A stretch of DNA of 64,000 nucleotides from Daphnia pulex. Taxonomy: Eukaryota; Arthropoda; Branchiopoda; Diplostraca; Daphniidae. The notes under the pieces are model-generated. The model worked only from the letters and a program-made list of their open reading frames with translations, ran no database searches and had not been told where the DNA came from. The stretch's first letter is position 1. Each line of letters opens with the position of its first letter. The stretch is taken from assembly GCF_021134715.1 (NCBI RefSeq), contig NC_060018.1, positions 6,341,501 to 6,405,500 of the forward strand, written 5' to 3'. A program made the position numbers and the translations under genes. Positions 52,301-62,997 of this stretch are shown here, piece after piece.

Positions 52301-52491
52301 CTGTGGACCTTTGGAATAAATTTCGTTTAGAGTGATGTACTAACAATACAAAAGGTCAATTAAATTACCGGAATCTCTTCTCCTGTGTGAAACTTCAACA
52401 TGATATCACAGTGCTCTCCCCTTTCGTAGAGTTGTTGTATTCTTTGTAACAAGAGTGAACCCCAATTATCCACTTTAAATGACCTCGCCAT
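49322..52491 (-). CDS. Cp190: CP190-like BTB and C2H2 zinc-finger chromatin protein
   Basis: Exons, in order: 52369-52491, 52181-52308, 51829-52105, 51339-51767, 50993-51271, 50453-50929, 50154-50378, 49729-50089 and 49322-49647, giving 874 residues. The N-terminal BTB domain (MARSFKVDNWGSLLLQRIQQ, VHRMVLHACCSFFAVLEGTE, FMYTGQLDIGEG) has the SVKVDNWG-type start seen in Drosophila CP190. A long acidic, disordered middle follows, then about five C2H2-like fingers between residues 525 and 700 (CYDC, CEYCGHRAVKRNHMLFH, CEECDYVALTASIMRKH, CRVCSEPFASQQNLQQH, CPAEGCNREFARGMNLKAH). The C-terminus is Thr/Glu/Asp-rich, also a CP190 trait. CP190 links insulator proteins to chromatin domain boundaries and active promoters. 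Other arthropod BTB-ZnF proteins are possible but fit the N-terminus less well. Confidence 0.78.
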
Positions 52492-53307
52492 GGTGGTTTA
52501 AATACAGATTACTATTCACCGTTAAAGATTATTACTCCGAAATGAAAATTTCAAATCGGGCGGTAGTTTGGCCACGAACTATGCACAGCACTGAATCTGT
52601 GAAACATACAACAGCTATGGCAAAATCAGGAAAGATGGCGGGCAAGATGCTACAACAGCGGCTTCAAGCAAAGCTCATGGGTCTCGAATGGATTTGGGAA
52701 ACGGTTCTCTTGCTAACGGTGTACAGATTTCAAACTAATTGACGAAATTAATCGTTGTACCTTAAAATTGAATATTTTCACGCTAATAAATAATGAAAAG
52801 AAACGAAAAATATTTAGTTTTATAGGTTTTGTTATTAAATATTTTTTCTTTTTACAGAATTAAAGAAAAATATTATTTTCGATAATGTAATATTAATTCG
52901 TTATATTTTTAATATTAATTAAATAAAAAAATTACAGATGTATTTCATACATAGATTCCCAGTATTCAGTAAAAAAAATTTATTTTTGAATTTGGTGCAA
53001 TCTGGAAACCCTTAAGTTCCCCTAAGAATCGAATATCCGCCATGTTGAACAGTTTTTTTCTTCTAAACAATAAACGCTTCATGTTTTCCGTAAAGTTGAT
53101 CCGATATTTATAACAAAACATTGTTGTTAAAAAGATTACTATGTAATCTTAAATTCGTTAAAGATTAAGGTATTTGGTGTTAAACTGTGAATTGATAAAT
53201 ATCTATTGAATCGTATTTATCACTCGATTGTAATCTTCAGTAATGCTAAACAATCCCGTGTTTGTTTTTTTCTTTCAGTTCTGCATCTGCAAGCTTTGGG
53301 CTCAACC
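52492..53307. promoter_or_regulatory. divergent promoter region of CP190 and ash1
   Basis: 816 bases between the CP190 start (minus) and the ash1 start (plus). A TTTTTTTCTTTCAG acceptor at about 53266-53279 indicates that ash1 has an upstream non-coding exon within this stretch. The middle (52760-53000) is extremely AT-rich. A plus-strand open frame at 52479-52742 overlaps the CP190 start in antisense and is not supported by any family. Confidence 0.5.
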
Positions 53308-56300
53308 ATGGCTAACTTGAATAAGCTTCCTGATTTATCAACAGTGGATATACAAGCAATTCAAGATTCTGGGCCAGTGCATCCACGTATTTCATTGCCT
53401 CCACTGACTACCATAGCTGAAAATTGGGACTCTGTTGAACCATCATCAAGGAATCTCATAGTGAATGACGAAAGCTGTAGCGAAGATGATGATGAGAGTG
53501 AAGAAGAAGGACAAAGCCATAGCAGTACACCTGGTAAAGTTCAAGACAGAAACTCTCATCGTACAAGCTGCAGTAGCAGTAGTAGTGCTCCTGATTCAGG
53601 AACAGATAGCTCAGAAACTGAGCTTTCGAATGCAACATCAGATTCTGCTGGGTCTTCGTCAAGTAGTACTGACAGTGACAGTGACTCGCAAAGTAGTGCT
53701 TCAAGTGCCAGTAGCAAGAGCAAGAACAAGATTCAACAAGCTTCTGGAAACAACAGAAGCAAAGCAAGCTTTTCAGTGCGAGAAGCAAACTTTGATAAAG
53801 GCAGAGTAACTTTGAGGCTTTCTACATTACAACTAGGAAGAAAAGAGGAGATAACTGATATCCCATTAGGCAAGACTGGAAAAATATCTAAACATGAAAA
53901 TACAAGGACTACCAATGTATCTTGTGCCAAGTCACGTGATTCAGAAAGTCTATGTTCGAACTCAAACAATCAACTTTGTAGTATAATTAATACTACAAAA
54001 TCCAGGCCTAATCAAGTAAAGCTTTATATCTTTCTACTCACACAACTTTTGTGTATTTACTTTTATTATTATTTTTTCTCATTTTCTAGAATCCTACAAT
54101 ACCTGCCAAGCGCACTAGGCAGCTAAGACTAAAACCCAGTCCGGAGCCTTTAAAATCTGAATCTTCGAAACTCTGTCGCAGTGGCTCGTCAAAGTCCATC
54201 GCCTATTCTACAACTTTGACGAAGACACAAGATAAAACAAGAGGGAAAGTTCTTGAAGCTTCTGTTTGTAAGAAACAGGAATGCTTACCTACAGCAGTTG
54301 ATTATTATGGAACCAGCATCACTGCTGTAAAAAAGGACCATAACCAACCAATAACGCCATTGGTTCGACCTCCACTCATCCTTTCTTCATCCCAACCGAC
54401 TGCTGTTAGCCTAGGTCCATCTATGAGTGATCTGGATTCTGATAGTGACGAACTTTATTTGCCTGCCGTCAGTGAGGCCATTCGTATGCTTGACCTCGAC
54501 AGTCAAAGATCGCCTGCCAGTCAGAATACAACTGGACCATCTCACAGTGCATCAACATCTGGCCATCCCTCATTGCCAATCAATCTCGCTTCTAATGTAA
54601 GTGGAAGTGCCTGGCCCTCTGTAGGATATTGTTCGAGTCTTCTGCAACAATTCGTGGCAAAATCACAATCCGGAGAGCCACCGCCACCTCCTCCAACTTT
54701 AATGCTACCGACAAAAGGAGCGCGGAAGTGTTTCCCCCCCAATGATGAACCTTTGCCTTTGCCAACGTTCACTAGTACGTTGGATCCCAAAAGTATTAAG
54801 CGTGCGACTGATACGACAAAGCCATCTTGCTTCACAGCCATTACCTCCGCCTCTCTTCATTCTTCAGTAAGTGTTGGTCACGCAGATCAAGAGCTGGACA
54901 TGATGGTACCGATGCGAGGCCTCGATTGTCATCCTTCGCACGTTTCACCTGACTCAGGCATCCAATCCGTGTCTGGGTCACCATTCAGCGTTCATAGTTC
55001 GCCGGTTCATCCTTCTGGAGCAGGGAATAATCAAACTAATGGTCAGTCACAACCTCTTGTCGCATCTCCCTGCCCTCAAATCACCTCACCAAGCCCACCT
55101 CTCCGTCAAAAACAAACGAGTAAAAAGTCTAATGGCAATCAAAAGAATTCGGCTGCTAGAAGTAAAGACGTCTCTCCTCAAGCAACAACAAAAGTTAAAA
55201 ACAGTAGTGGTCGGCAAAACGGGAGTAGAGGTAGACGTCCCCGTTCGTGTCGTGATACTGCCAGTGCCCTGTCTTCCGGATTAGGAAAAGATAGTAGCAT
55301 AGTTCAGGCTATTCAGCGCGGAATGAACGCCGCGCTTAGGCTAAAAAGTAAAGATGCGACAGAAAAAGAAATAACTTGTCCAACTGAGGTGGTTGCCACC
55401 AACGTCCTTCCTTTAATGCCTTCTAAAAGTTCACGAAAGAAAAAGTCTGGCAGAAATCAACAAAAAATTGCTAATGCTCAAGCATTAGAATCTATTAAAA
55501 CAGCTGATTCATCGACTTTTGGTATTGAAGTAACATCACAACTTCATTCATTGACGGCTAAAGGCAGTGAAGTTGAAACAAGCCCAGCAATGTCACATCC
55601 ACAACAACCTAAACTGAAATGTGAGTTAAAAGCTACAGCTACCCGTTCTCCATCGCCGCAAATAAAAAATAAGAAGAGGAAGAAGAAGCGGAAGAAACAA
55701 AAGAGCAGTGTTCATGATCAAGTCTTTTTAGCTCCGGTGGATCCGAATTTACAGAGCAATTTGGAACAGTTGTGTAGACGATTGGATCGTTGCGTCATCT
55801 CACGATCGGTTGCTCAAAATGGTTCTGTGAGTAGTGACGTGAGGCCGTGGATCTTCCAATGTCGGAAATATATCGTCGTGAACGGTAACATCAGTGGCAG
55901 CGGCCGAACGAAACGCAAGAAGGTTGTTGAAGACATAGCCATCCAGTCAAACGTCCAAACTATTGTAACAAAGCGCAAGGGCAAAGCTAAGAAGACTGGG
56001 TTGCAATCACCTCCTGTCGCAGCGATTTCAAATACTGAAACCAGTAAAGAGGACGAACCTTCTACTGCTACTTCCGCTGCGTCTGTTGTTCTTTCAACAG
56101 TAGAATTACTGTTACCTTTGAAAAAACGTCATCACCACCACCTGGCTACTTCCGCCGAAACTCCAGTAGTAGAGCCTGTTCCCGCCAATTTACATCAAAG
56201 CGAAGCTGCCATCGGAAAACCTAGTCACGAGCAAGTTCTCATCAAAGCAGGTCAACACCAAGTAAATAGTAGAAAGCGAGCGGCCAACAGCGAATCGGTA

Positions 56301-59300
56301 GCAACAGTAGAAACGACAGAATCAGTGGGCTTTGATCGAGAAGTTGAAAGCAAAGTTCATTTAGCCTTGAATCCGAAAAACAAAAAAGGGCGGTGTAGTA
56401 AAAAGGCGAAAACGGATTCGAAAATGGACGCAAAAATGGCTGATATTGCTGAAATAATTGATGCTGTTGCTGCGGCACCTGTTAACCATGATCATGAGGA
56501 CATGAAAACGCAGATGAATTCGTCTACTATACCTACTCCTGTAATACAAGGAGAAAATGATGTAATTGGAGATCAAGTAGCTAAGAAAAAACAACGCCGC
56601 CGTAAGACTTTCAACAGAACAGGTTTTCCCAGTGTGAAGAAGAAGCGCAAGAAACCGCCCAGTCCTATTCCTCCTCCTGTTTCTCAACCCCTATTCAACA
56701 AAGATGAAATTGATCAATCGGCCTGCCATACAACTTCCCGACAGGCAAAAAGAGCAAAACTAATGCCTAGTAAAGATGATGACGATGATGGACTTCTTCC
56801 GGAGCCGACTAGTAGTGAGGCGCCTTCGGGCGATGAATCCAATCCAATTCTTCCTCTTCCTACAAACAAAAGTTCACAACCCAAGAAGCGTCGAATGTCT
56901 ACTGTGAGGAAGCGTTATTTACCAGCCGGTCTGCTTTCAAATTACTTTAAAGAAAGTCCCGAATCCAGTAGCTCAGCAAGTTCCGTGTCTACTGATCGAA
57001 CCAAACTCTTGACATACGAACCAGAAGAACATGAACATGGTCTATTACCTCCACCATTCTACTGCGAGCGCATTCTGCGTAGAACTAAACGTGACTTTCA
57101 ATTGCCGTTCGACGTATGGTGGCTTCACCAACAGGGAAAGCTTCCCGATCGTGATAATTTGGTTCCTTCTTGGAACTACCGAAAGATCCGGAGCAACGTC
57201 TACTATGACGTCAAACCTCCGTTTACCAATGACGCTGAAGCTTGCAATTGTACATTACCACAGCCCGAGGCCGAAGGTAGTGATTTTCTTCTACTTTTTT
57301 AAAATTATTATTTTTTAAGTTTGCTCTTTATATTAATGATTTAATTTTGATATCATTAGATGCTGAGGCTCAGTGCTGTGGCGATGACTGCCTTAACAGA
57401 ATGGTATATACAGAATGCAGTAGTCAGATGTGTCCGGTGGGCGACAAGTGTATGAACCAACGAATCCAACGTCATCGCTGGGCACAGGGTTTGGAGCGTT
57501 TCATGACCAAAGAGAAAGGATGGGGAGTACGGTGTCGCAACGAACTTAAAACGGGTGTGTTCATTCTTGAATACGTCGGTGAAGTCGTTTCGGACAAGGA
57601 ATTCAAAGAGAGAATGCACACAGTCTACGTTCACGACACGCACCACTATTGTCTTCATCTCGACGGTGGGCTTGTTATTGACGGACACAGAATGGGAGGC
57701 GATGGTACGTGCAATTGTATTTCACTAAAATGAATCACATTAATTTTTTTTAAATGCTTAATTTAAATGTTTCGTAGGTCGCTTTGTCAACCATTCCTGC
57801 GCTCCCAACTGTGAAATGCAAAAGTGGAGTGTCAATGGATTACCTCGCATGGCCCTATTTGCTCTCAGAGATATCTCACCCTTGGAGGAATTAAGTTACG
57901 ATTACAACTTTTCCCTTTTTAATCCAGCTGAAGGTCAACCGTGTAAATGCGGTAGCCCACAATGTAGAGGCGTAATTGGTGGGAAATCACAACGAGTCAG
58001 TGTGGTATGTATCATTTATTTTTCCTTTTTAAATTGCACAATTAGCAGTGGTAACATAATGGCTTTGTTGATGTAGGTCCAAGATATTGATGGATCAAAG
58101 TTACCACAAAAATTAAGTCAACAAAAGCGGAAACGTAAGACGCAACTTCAAGGCAAAACAAGTCTATCAATCTGTTCGTCATCGATTAATTTGCGTCCGC
58201 TGTCGACACAGCAACGATCCTTTGTTCTTCTGCACCGCTGCTTTCTGCTTCGAAACTTGGATAAAGTGCGAGATTGGAGGGATCGCCAGAAAGATCGGAT
58301 GAAACAAGCAAAACAGCAAAACCAAATCGTGGGTCGTTCTCGACGCTTCGTTTCTAGACCAAACATTGATCAAGAGAGAGACTTGATTCTCACGACACTG
58401 GAAAGAGACTTGGCGCTTCAGGAAAACACGGCAACAGACATGGAAAAGTCATCCGAGCCTACCTTGGATCTGCAAATGTTGAAGATGGAAGAAAATCAAT
58501 CTAATACAGAGGAGATCGTCCGCTGCCGTTGTAGACTTTACGACGACGAAGGTTTGATGGTCCAGTGTGAGCAGTGTGAAACATGGCAGCATAGCGATTG
58601 TCTCGGCTCTGGAAAAGCTGCCGCTGTGGATGCTGAGCACTATGTGTGTCACGCCTGTGCTGGATTATCTCTCTGCCCCGACGATCTAAAGATTGTTCTG
58701 GTACCGCAACCGGAAAACCCGCCTGAAGGACAGACTTACTACCTTTCGCTTTACTACAAAGATTTGCATTTGCGACAAGGAGATTGTGTGTATGTATTAC
58801 GTGATCACGACACACCGGATTCTGAACGCACGCTTTGGAATGGTATAAAAGAAGCATACCCGTTACCCCGACCTCCGCATCATTTACCCTCGCACATCAA
58901 ACTTCCTAATCTGGACATTTTTCAAATTGAAAGAATGTGGACAGATGAAAACGGGAAGCAGTTTGTTTGGGGTCACCATTTTTATAGGCCACAGGACACG
59001 TACCATGAGCCTTCTCGGAAATTTTTTGTAAACGAATTGTGTCATTCGCCATTGGAAGAAGCTATTCCCATTTGGGCTGTAGTTGGTCGCTGCTGGGTCT
59101 TAGATCTTACAACTTTCTGTAAAGGTAGACCTATCGATGCTGTAGAGGAGCATGTTTATATTTGTGAATACCGCGTTGACCGGACAGCAAGCCTATTTTC
59201 AAAGAATGCCAGAACTAAATTCCCCATCTGCACGCGTCGCTTCGCCTTTAAGAGTTTCGTTACACGACTCAAACCACAGCGAACGTATCAACCTCATGGA

Positions 59301-59710
59301 GCTCCCCCGATTAACAGCCGCAAAGCAACGGAATCACCTGCTGTTAAATCTGCCCCGAAAAGTGAAAAATCGGGGAAGGAAAAGGTGAGGAAGTTGAAGC
59401 AAGAATCTTCTACCATGCAACAGCCACCACCATTGCCTGCTCAAGCACTGATAAAGGTACTTTTTCTTATTTTTTAAATATAGTATGTGAAAACAATTTG
59501 TCATGTTTTGGGTGCCACGTCATTTTCGCCTTTCTAATTCAATAGATTGAAGATCAAAAATTGCGGCTTGACAAGCTTCTCCGCCATCTTTTAATAAAAA
59601 AGACTCCTGAAGGATGTCCCACCGAAGACGCTACCCACTTGCTACATCGGGGACGTGGGCGTATGAGAGGACGCCCTCCCAAACGGAAATCGTCCAGTTT
59701 AACAACATAG
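53308..59710 (+). CDS. ash1: ASH1 histone H3K36 methyltransferase (trithorax group)
   Basis: Exons 53308-54015, 54090-57276, 57360-57704, 57778-58004, 58077-59456 and 59546-59710 give 2003 residues, near Drosophila ASH1. The first 1260 residues are disordered, Ser-rich and basic, with an AT-hook-like GRRPR near residue 615. Then come the Cys-rich AWS ([16 protein letters not shown]), SET ([40 protein letters not shown]) and post-SET ([14 protein letters not shown]). A PHD finger ([20 protein letters not shown]) lies at about 1636-1683 and a BAH domain ([20 protein letters not shown]) at about 1700-1865. The C-terminus ends with an AT-hook ([10 protein letters not shown]). There is no bromodomain between SET and PHD, as in Drosophila but unlike vertebrate ASH1L. 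It methylates H3K36 and opposes Polycomb silencing. The start has a good context (CAACCATGG). Confidence 0.95.
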
Positions 59711-60367
59711 TGGATCAGGAAAGAGGAAAGTAATTTCCATACAGAGACACACTCGGAGTTCTCTCTATCTTTGCGATGTGTATTCTCCCGAGTCTAAACA
59801 AAAAATGTGAATCATCGAGTGAGTTTCCTTCTTACTTGCTGCAAACATGTACAGTGTTAAAGCTTTAAATTGTGCTACACTTGTCCTTTTTCGTTAATCG
59901 CACGATGCTTTCAATCGCTTCACAGCCCCCATCACATCTTTCACCATCAATGCTTGAAGCTCTACAATATCCCTCCTGCACATCAAACGAAAATGTAAAT
60001 ACATTATACAACTCTGAAATGATACTTTATCTGCTTTAGTCGGATAATCGCTGTCTGCTGATTAAGTCATCAGCAATCTCATTTGAAAGAAATTGTTTTA
60101 GCGATGGAAAATTCGGTTACGTGCTTTTTTTCCCTGTCCCTTTCTGTTTTGGTTTTATGAATACAAATTTTGGAAAATGTGAATTTTTCTCTCTCTCTCT
60201 GAATATGTATGAAAATCAATTCATTCTTTTCTATTGACTCAATCTTTATTTGGTGCGCGATTGTGGTGGTTAAAGTATAAAGTTAAAGAAAATTTGCTAC
60301 ATTTAAGGTACTTTTAAGGAATTCTTACAAAATTGATCACAACGCTAAACTGATTTCAAGGCACATA
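59711..60367. other. convergent 3' region of ash1 and the mitochondrial carrier
   Basis: 657 bases between two convergent stop codons. It contains a short CT repeat near 60188-60201 and no coding signal. It should hold both 3' untranslated regions. Confidence 0.5.
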
Positions 60368-61654
60368 TCATGTACTACCCTCAAATTTTGTTTCACGTAG
60401 AAACGTCCAGATTGTCAATGTTAAAACAGAATGCGGACCGACTCGCAGATAATTCGCGAGGCAACCCTTGTAAAGGCCAAAAAAACCTTCTGCTTTAAAT
60501 ACTTTGATTAAACAGTCAAACGGACCGGAATAATAGACTCCTTTTCCATATCTGTCCAGTGTCTGATTATATAATCGAGTCGAAATTACGTCAAACGGAG
60601 TCATCGCAACTGCAACCGCAACGCCGGACAACATTGCTGCTGCAAGAGTCGACTTCCAGGAATTATGTGGTAATATCTAGAATAGCCATTCAAACTTAGA
60701 TCCAAAATGTTTAAATTTTTTAAAATTGTCATTACATTTAGATTGTTGATAGTTTCTCTGCTTTTGGTAAACGTAGAGAGTTGAGCAGCGGAACCGACGC
60801 CTTAATTAAATATTTTCGTAAGCAATGGTTTATGAACTCGGATTAATTTTCTTAACCTGTTCGCATCATGGATGCTGTTACTCCTCTCCAAAGACCCGTA
60901 ATTCCACCGCTGTAATACAACTTTTGTATTGCAGATAAAAATCCTGTGTGATTATGCTGGCAACCAACAGCAATGGTTTGACTGGACTGGCTTTGAAGTT
61001 GTGTTTTAATCTTGACACAATATGAAAAGTTGATAAATTGAATGTTACATAGTATCTTAATATTGAAATGAGCAGATTTTACAAGATAGAATGGGCTTGC
61101 TGTAAATGCCCCTAAAGCTCCTGAAACAGCACCAGCAGCAATGCTAAAGACAGATGATACAGATCCGTGACTGTGTGTCCATCCTCGATTTTCCATGAAG
61201 TGGTATAGACCAAGTCGGGTGCCATTCATGGTCATCTGATACCAAAGAGCTGGTACAAGCCTGAAAGTTTCTCCTTCACCCTTTAATGAGATTATTTTGG
61301 AAAACTACTATTTAAATTAAATACCCCTTTTGTAAGCCCTTTATTCCATCATTCTGTAAAACAAAGTTCCTTGTGGTAAGTAAAACTATCACCTCATTTA
61401 ATCATTATCATAAAATGTTACACCACAAATACCTTTGCCACAACATAAAATGCATGAAGTGAATTTTTGTATAGAACAGAATATGCTCCTCTGGAAAGCA
61501 GTTCTCCCTATACAAAAAAAAACAATAAAGTGAAGCGCAATAAATTTTGACAAATGTAATATGCCTGAAGTTGCATTCGAGTTTTAACAACATCCAATGG
61601 ATTTGTAAACAAACAGGCTCCACATGCAGCTAATCCACCAAATGCATATTCCAT
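60368..61654 (-). CDS. SLC25A35: SLC25A35-type mitochondrial carrier
   Basis: Inner-membrane solute carrier of the SLC25A34/35 (yeast Oac1) branch. Exons, in order: 61565-61654, 61433-61507, 61325-61353, 61083-61260, 60857-61010, 60736-60800 and 60368-60676, giving 299 residues, exactly family size. Three repeats carry the carrier motif: [18 protein letters not shown] then IKTQLQSQ across a splice junction, and [14 protein letters not shown]. Strong branch markers are [60 protein letters not shown] and [15 protein letters not shown]. The substrate is probably a dicarboxylate or oxaloacetate, by analogy with Oac1. Two introns are unusual: one with a GC donor after MQLQ, and one of 72 bases that is stop-free and in frame. 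Confidence 0.93.
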
Positions 61655-62315
61655 TATGAAGTACAGAGAATTATTTGAAATTCCCAAGCTACTGCTTCTT
61701 ACAGGAGACTTTTAAATTGGAATACTGTGAGTGCCTGCTGTATAAAAATTAATTGTGATTAAAACACTTGGTTACATTTCCGTATAAAAACTCGATCTCA
61801 CTAAAATATATTGATAAATGATTGGCACAAATAACTTGTTGAATTTCTGACAGTTCGTACTCCCTCCGTAGTAACTAGTAAACATGCCGGTGAATATCGT
61901 CTGCACTGCTAATTATGTTATGATTACATACAAATGTTATATTAATAAATTATGAATTAATGTATAAATAAACAGATCAAACATATTGATTTATCAATAC
62001 AGGGATGAAAAACATTTGAATTGATTGAATTGTATAGTATAATGGTGTAGTGTGATGGCAACTAGGGTAAACTCGATACTCGATACTTGATATCTGAATC
62101 GACATCTGGCAGACGATCACACTTCACACGTCAGACGAGACTGAATGTAAACGAAAAAGTTAGGTGAGATTAGATCAAGCCACTAATTTAGTCATATAAA
62201 ATAACAAATTGTCCAACTATATTGATTTTATACAGAAGGTGTTCTACAATAAAGAGAAAGGAGTAACAGTACTCCGGAAAGTAAAATAAATTGTCCACCT
62301 GTGACATTTTCGATC
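61655..62315. promoter_or_regulatory. divergent promoter region of the carrier and SELENOF
   Basis: 661 bases between two start codons on opposite strands. It is AT-rich with an imperfect CTCGATA triplication near 62070-62095. It probably contains both promoters and leader exons. Confidence 0.4.
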
Positions 62316-62997
62316 ATGACGGAACCTGTTGCTTTGTCTTTGGCCCTGCTTTCCGCCTTGGTAAAATAGAGAATGGTTTATTGATATTTGAATTTAATAC
62401 TCATTATTATTATTTTATTTATAGATTGCTATTGTGTCCTGTGAATATTCAGCTAGTGAATGTAGATCACTTGGATTCAACAAAGCAAATTTGCTGTGTT
62501 CTTCATGCTTTTATCTTGCTGAGCATGATTTAGAAGTTCTAGTGTAAGGCACATAAAATGAAAAAATGAAATTTTTGTCTAATTTGTAATTTCATTTATC
62601 AATATTTATATTTTTAGAAGCCAATGTCGTGAATGTTGTTTACAGGAAGGAAGAAATGATTCTTTAACATTATATCCACAAGCCATCTTGGAAGTTTGTG
62701 GGTGAAAATTAGGATCATACCCTCAAGTCCAGGGTGAAACATTTTTTTGTACATTTTTATATTAATATTTACTAATTGTGACCTTTTTGCAATGTAGCAT
62801 TCATAAAGGGTGACAAGGCTCGTGGGTTTCCTAACTTATCTATCAAATATGTGCGTGGAGCAGACCCAATTATCAAACTGCTCGATGCTGATGGTGCAGT
62901 TCAAGAAGAATTAGCTATTGATAAATGGAACACTGACTCAGTGGAAGAATTCCTAAAGATGCATTTGATCATGGATCATTCCAGCAATGAGTTGTAA
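62316..62997 (+). CDS. SELENOF: selenoprotein F (15 kDa selenoprotein) with in-frame UGA
   Basis: Thioredoxin-fold protein of the ER lumen that partners UGGT in glycoprotein folding control. Exons 62316-62360, 62425-62543, 62618-62733 and 62798-62997 give 159 residues when the UGA at 62703-62705 is read as selenocysteine. A signal peptide (MTEPVALSLALLSALIAIVS) is followed by the Cys-rich UGGT-binding part (CRSLGFNKANLLCSSC, QCRECC), then the redox motif ILEVCG-U-KLG and the thioredoxin-like end (IKYVRGADPIIKLLDADG, KWNTDSVEEFL). Read without recoding the protein would stop after about 93 residues, yet the sequence beyond the UGA is highly conserved and spliced in frame, so recoding is required. 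Confidence 0.95.
62703..62705 (+). other. SELENOF: selenocysteine UGA codon
   Basis: TGT GGG TGA AAA TTA encodes Cys-Gly-Sec-Lys-Leu, the redox centre of SELENOF. The codon lies near the end of the third exon, and the following exon continues the family's C-terminal half. Confidence 0.93.

Noticed and set aside
52479-52742. Plus-strand 87-codon frame upstream of ash1
   Set aside because: It overlaps the CP190 start in antisense and matches no family. It is most likely chance or an untranslated leader.
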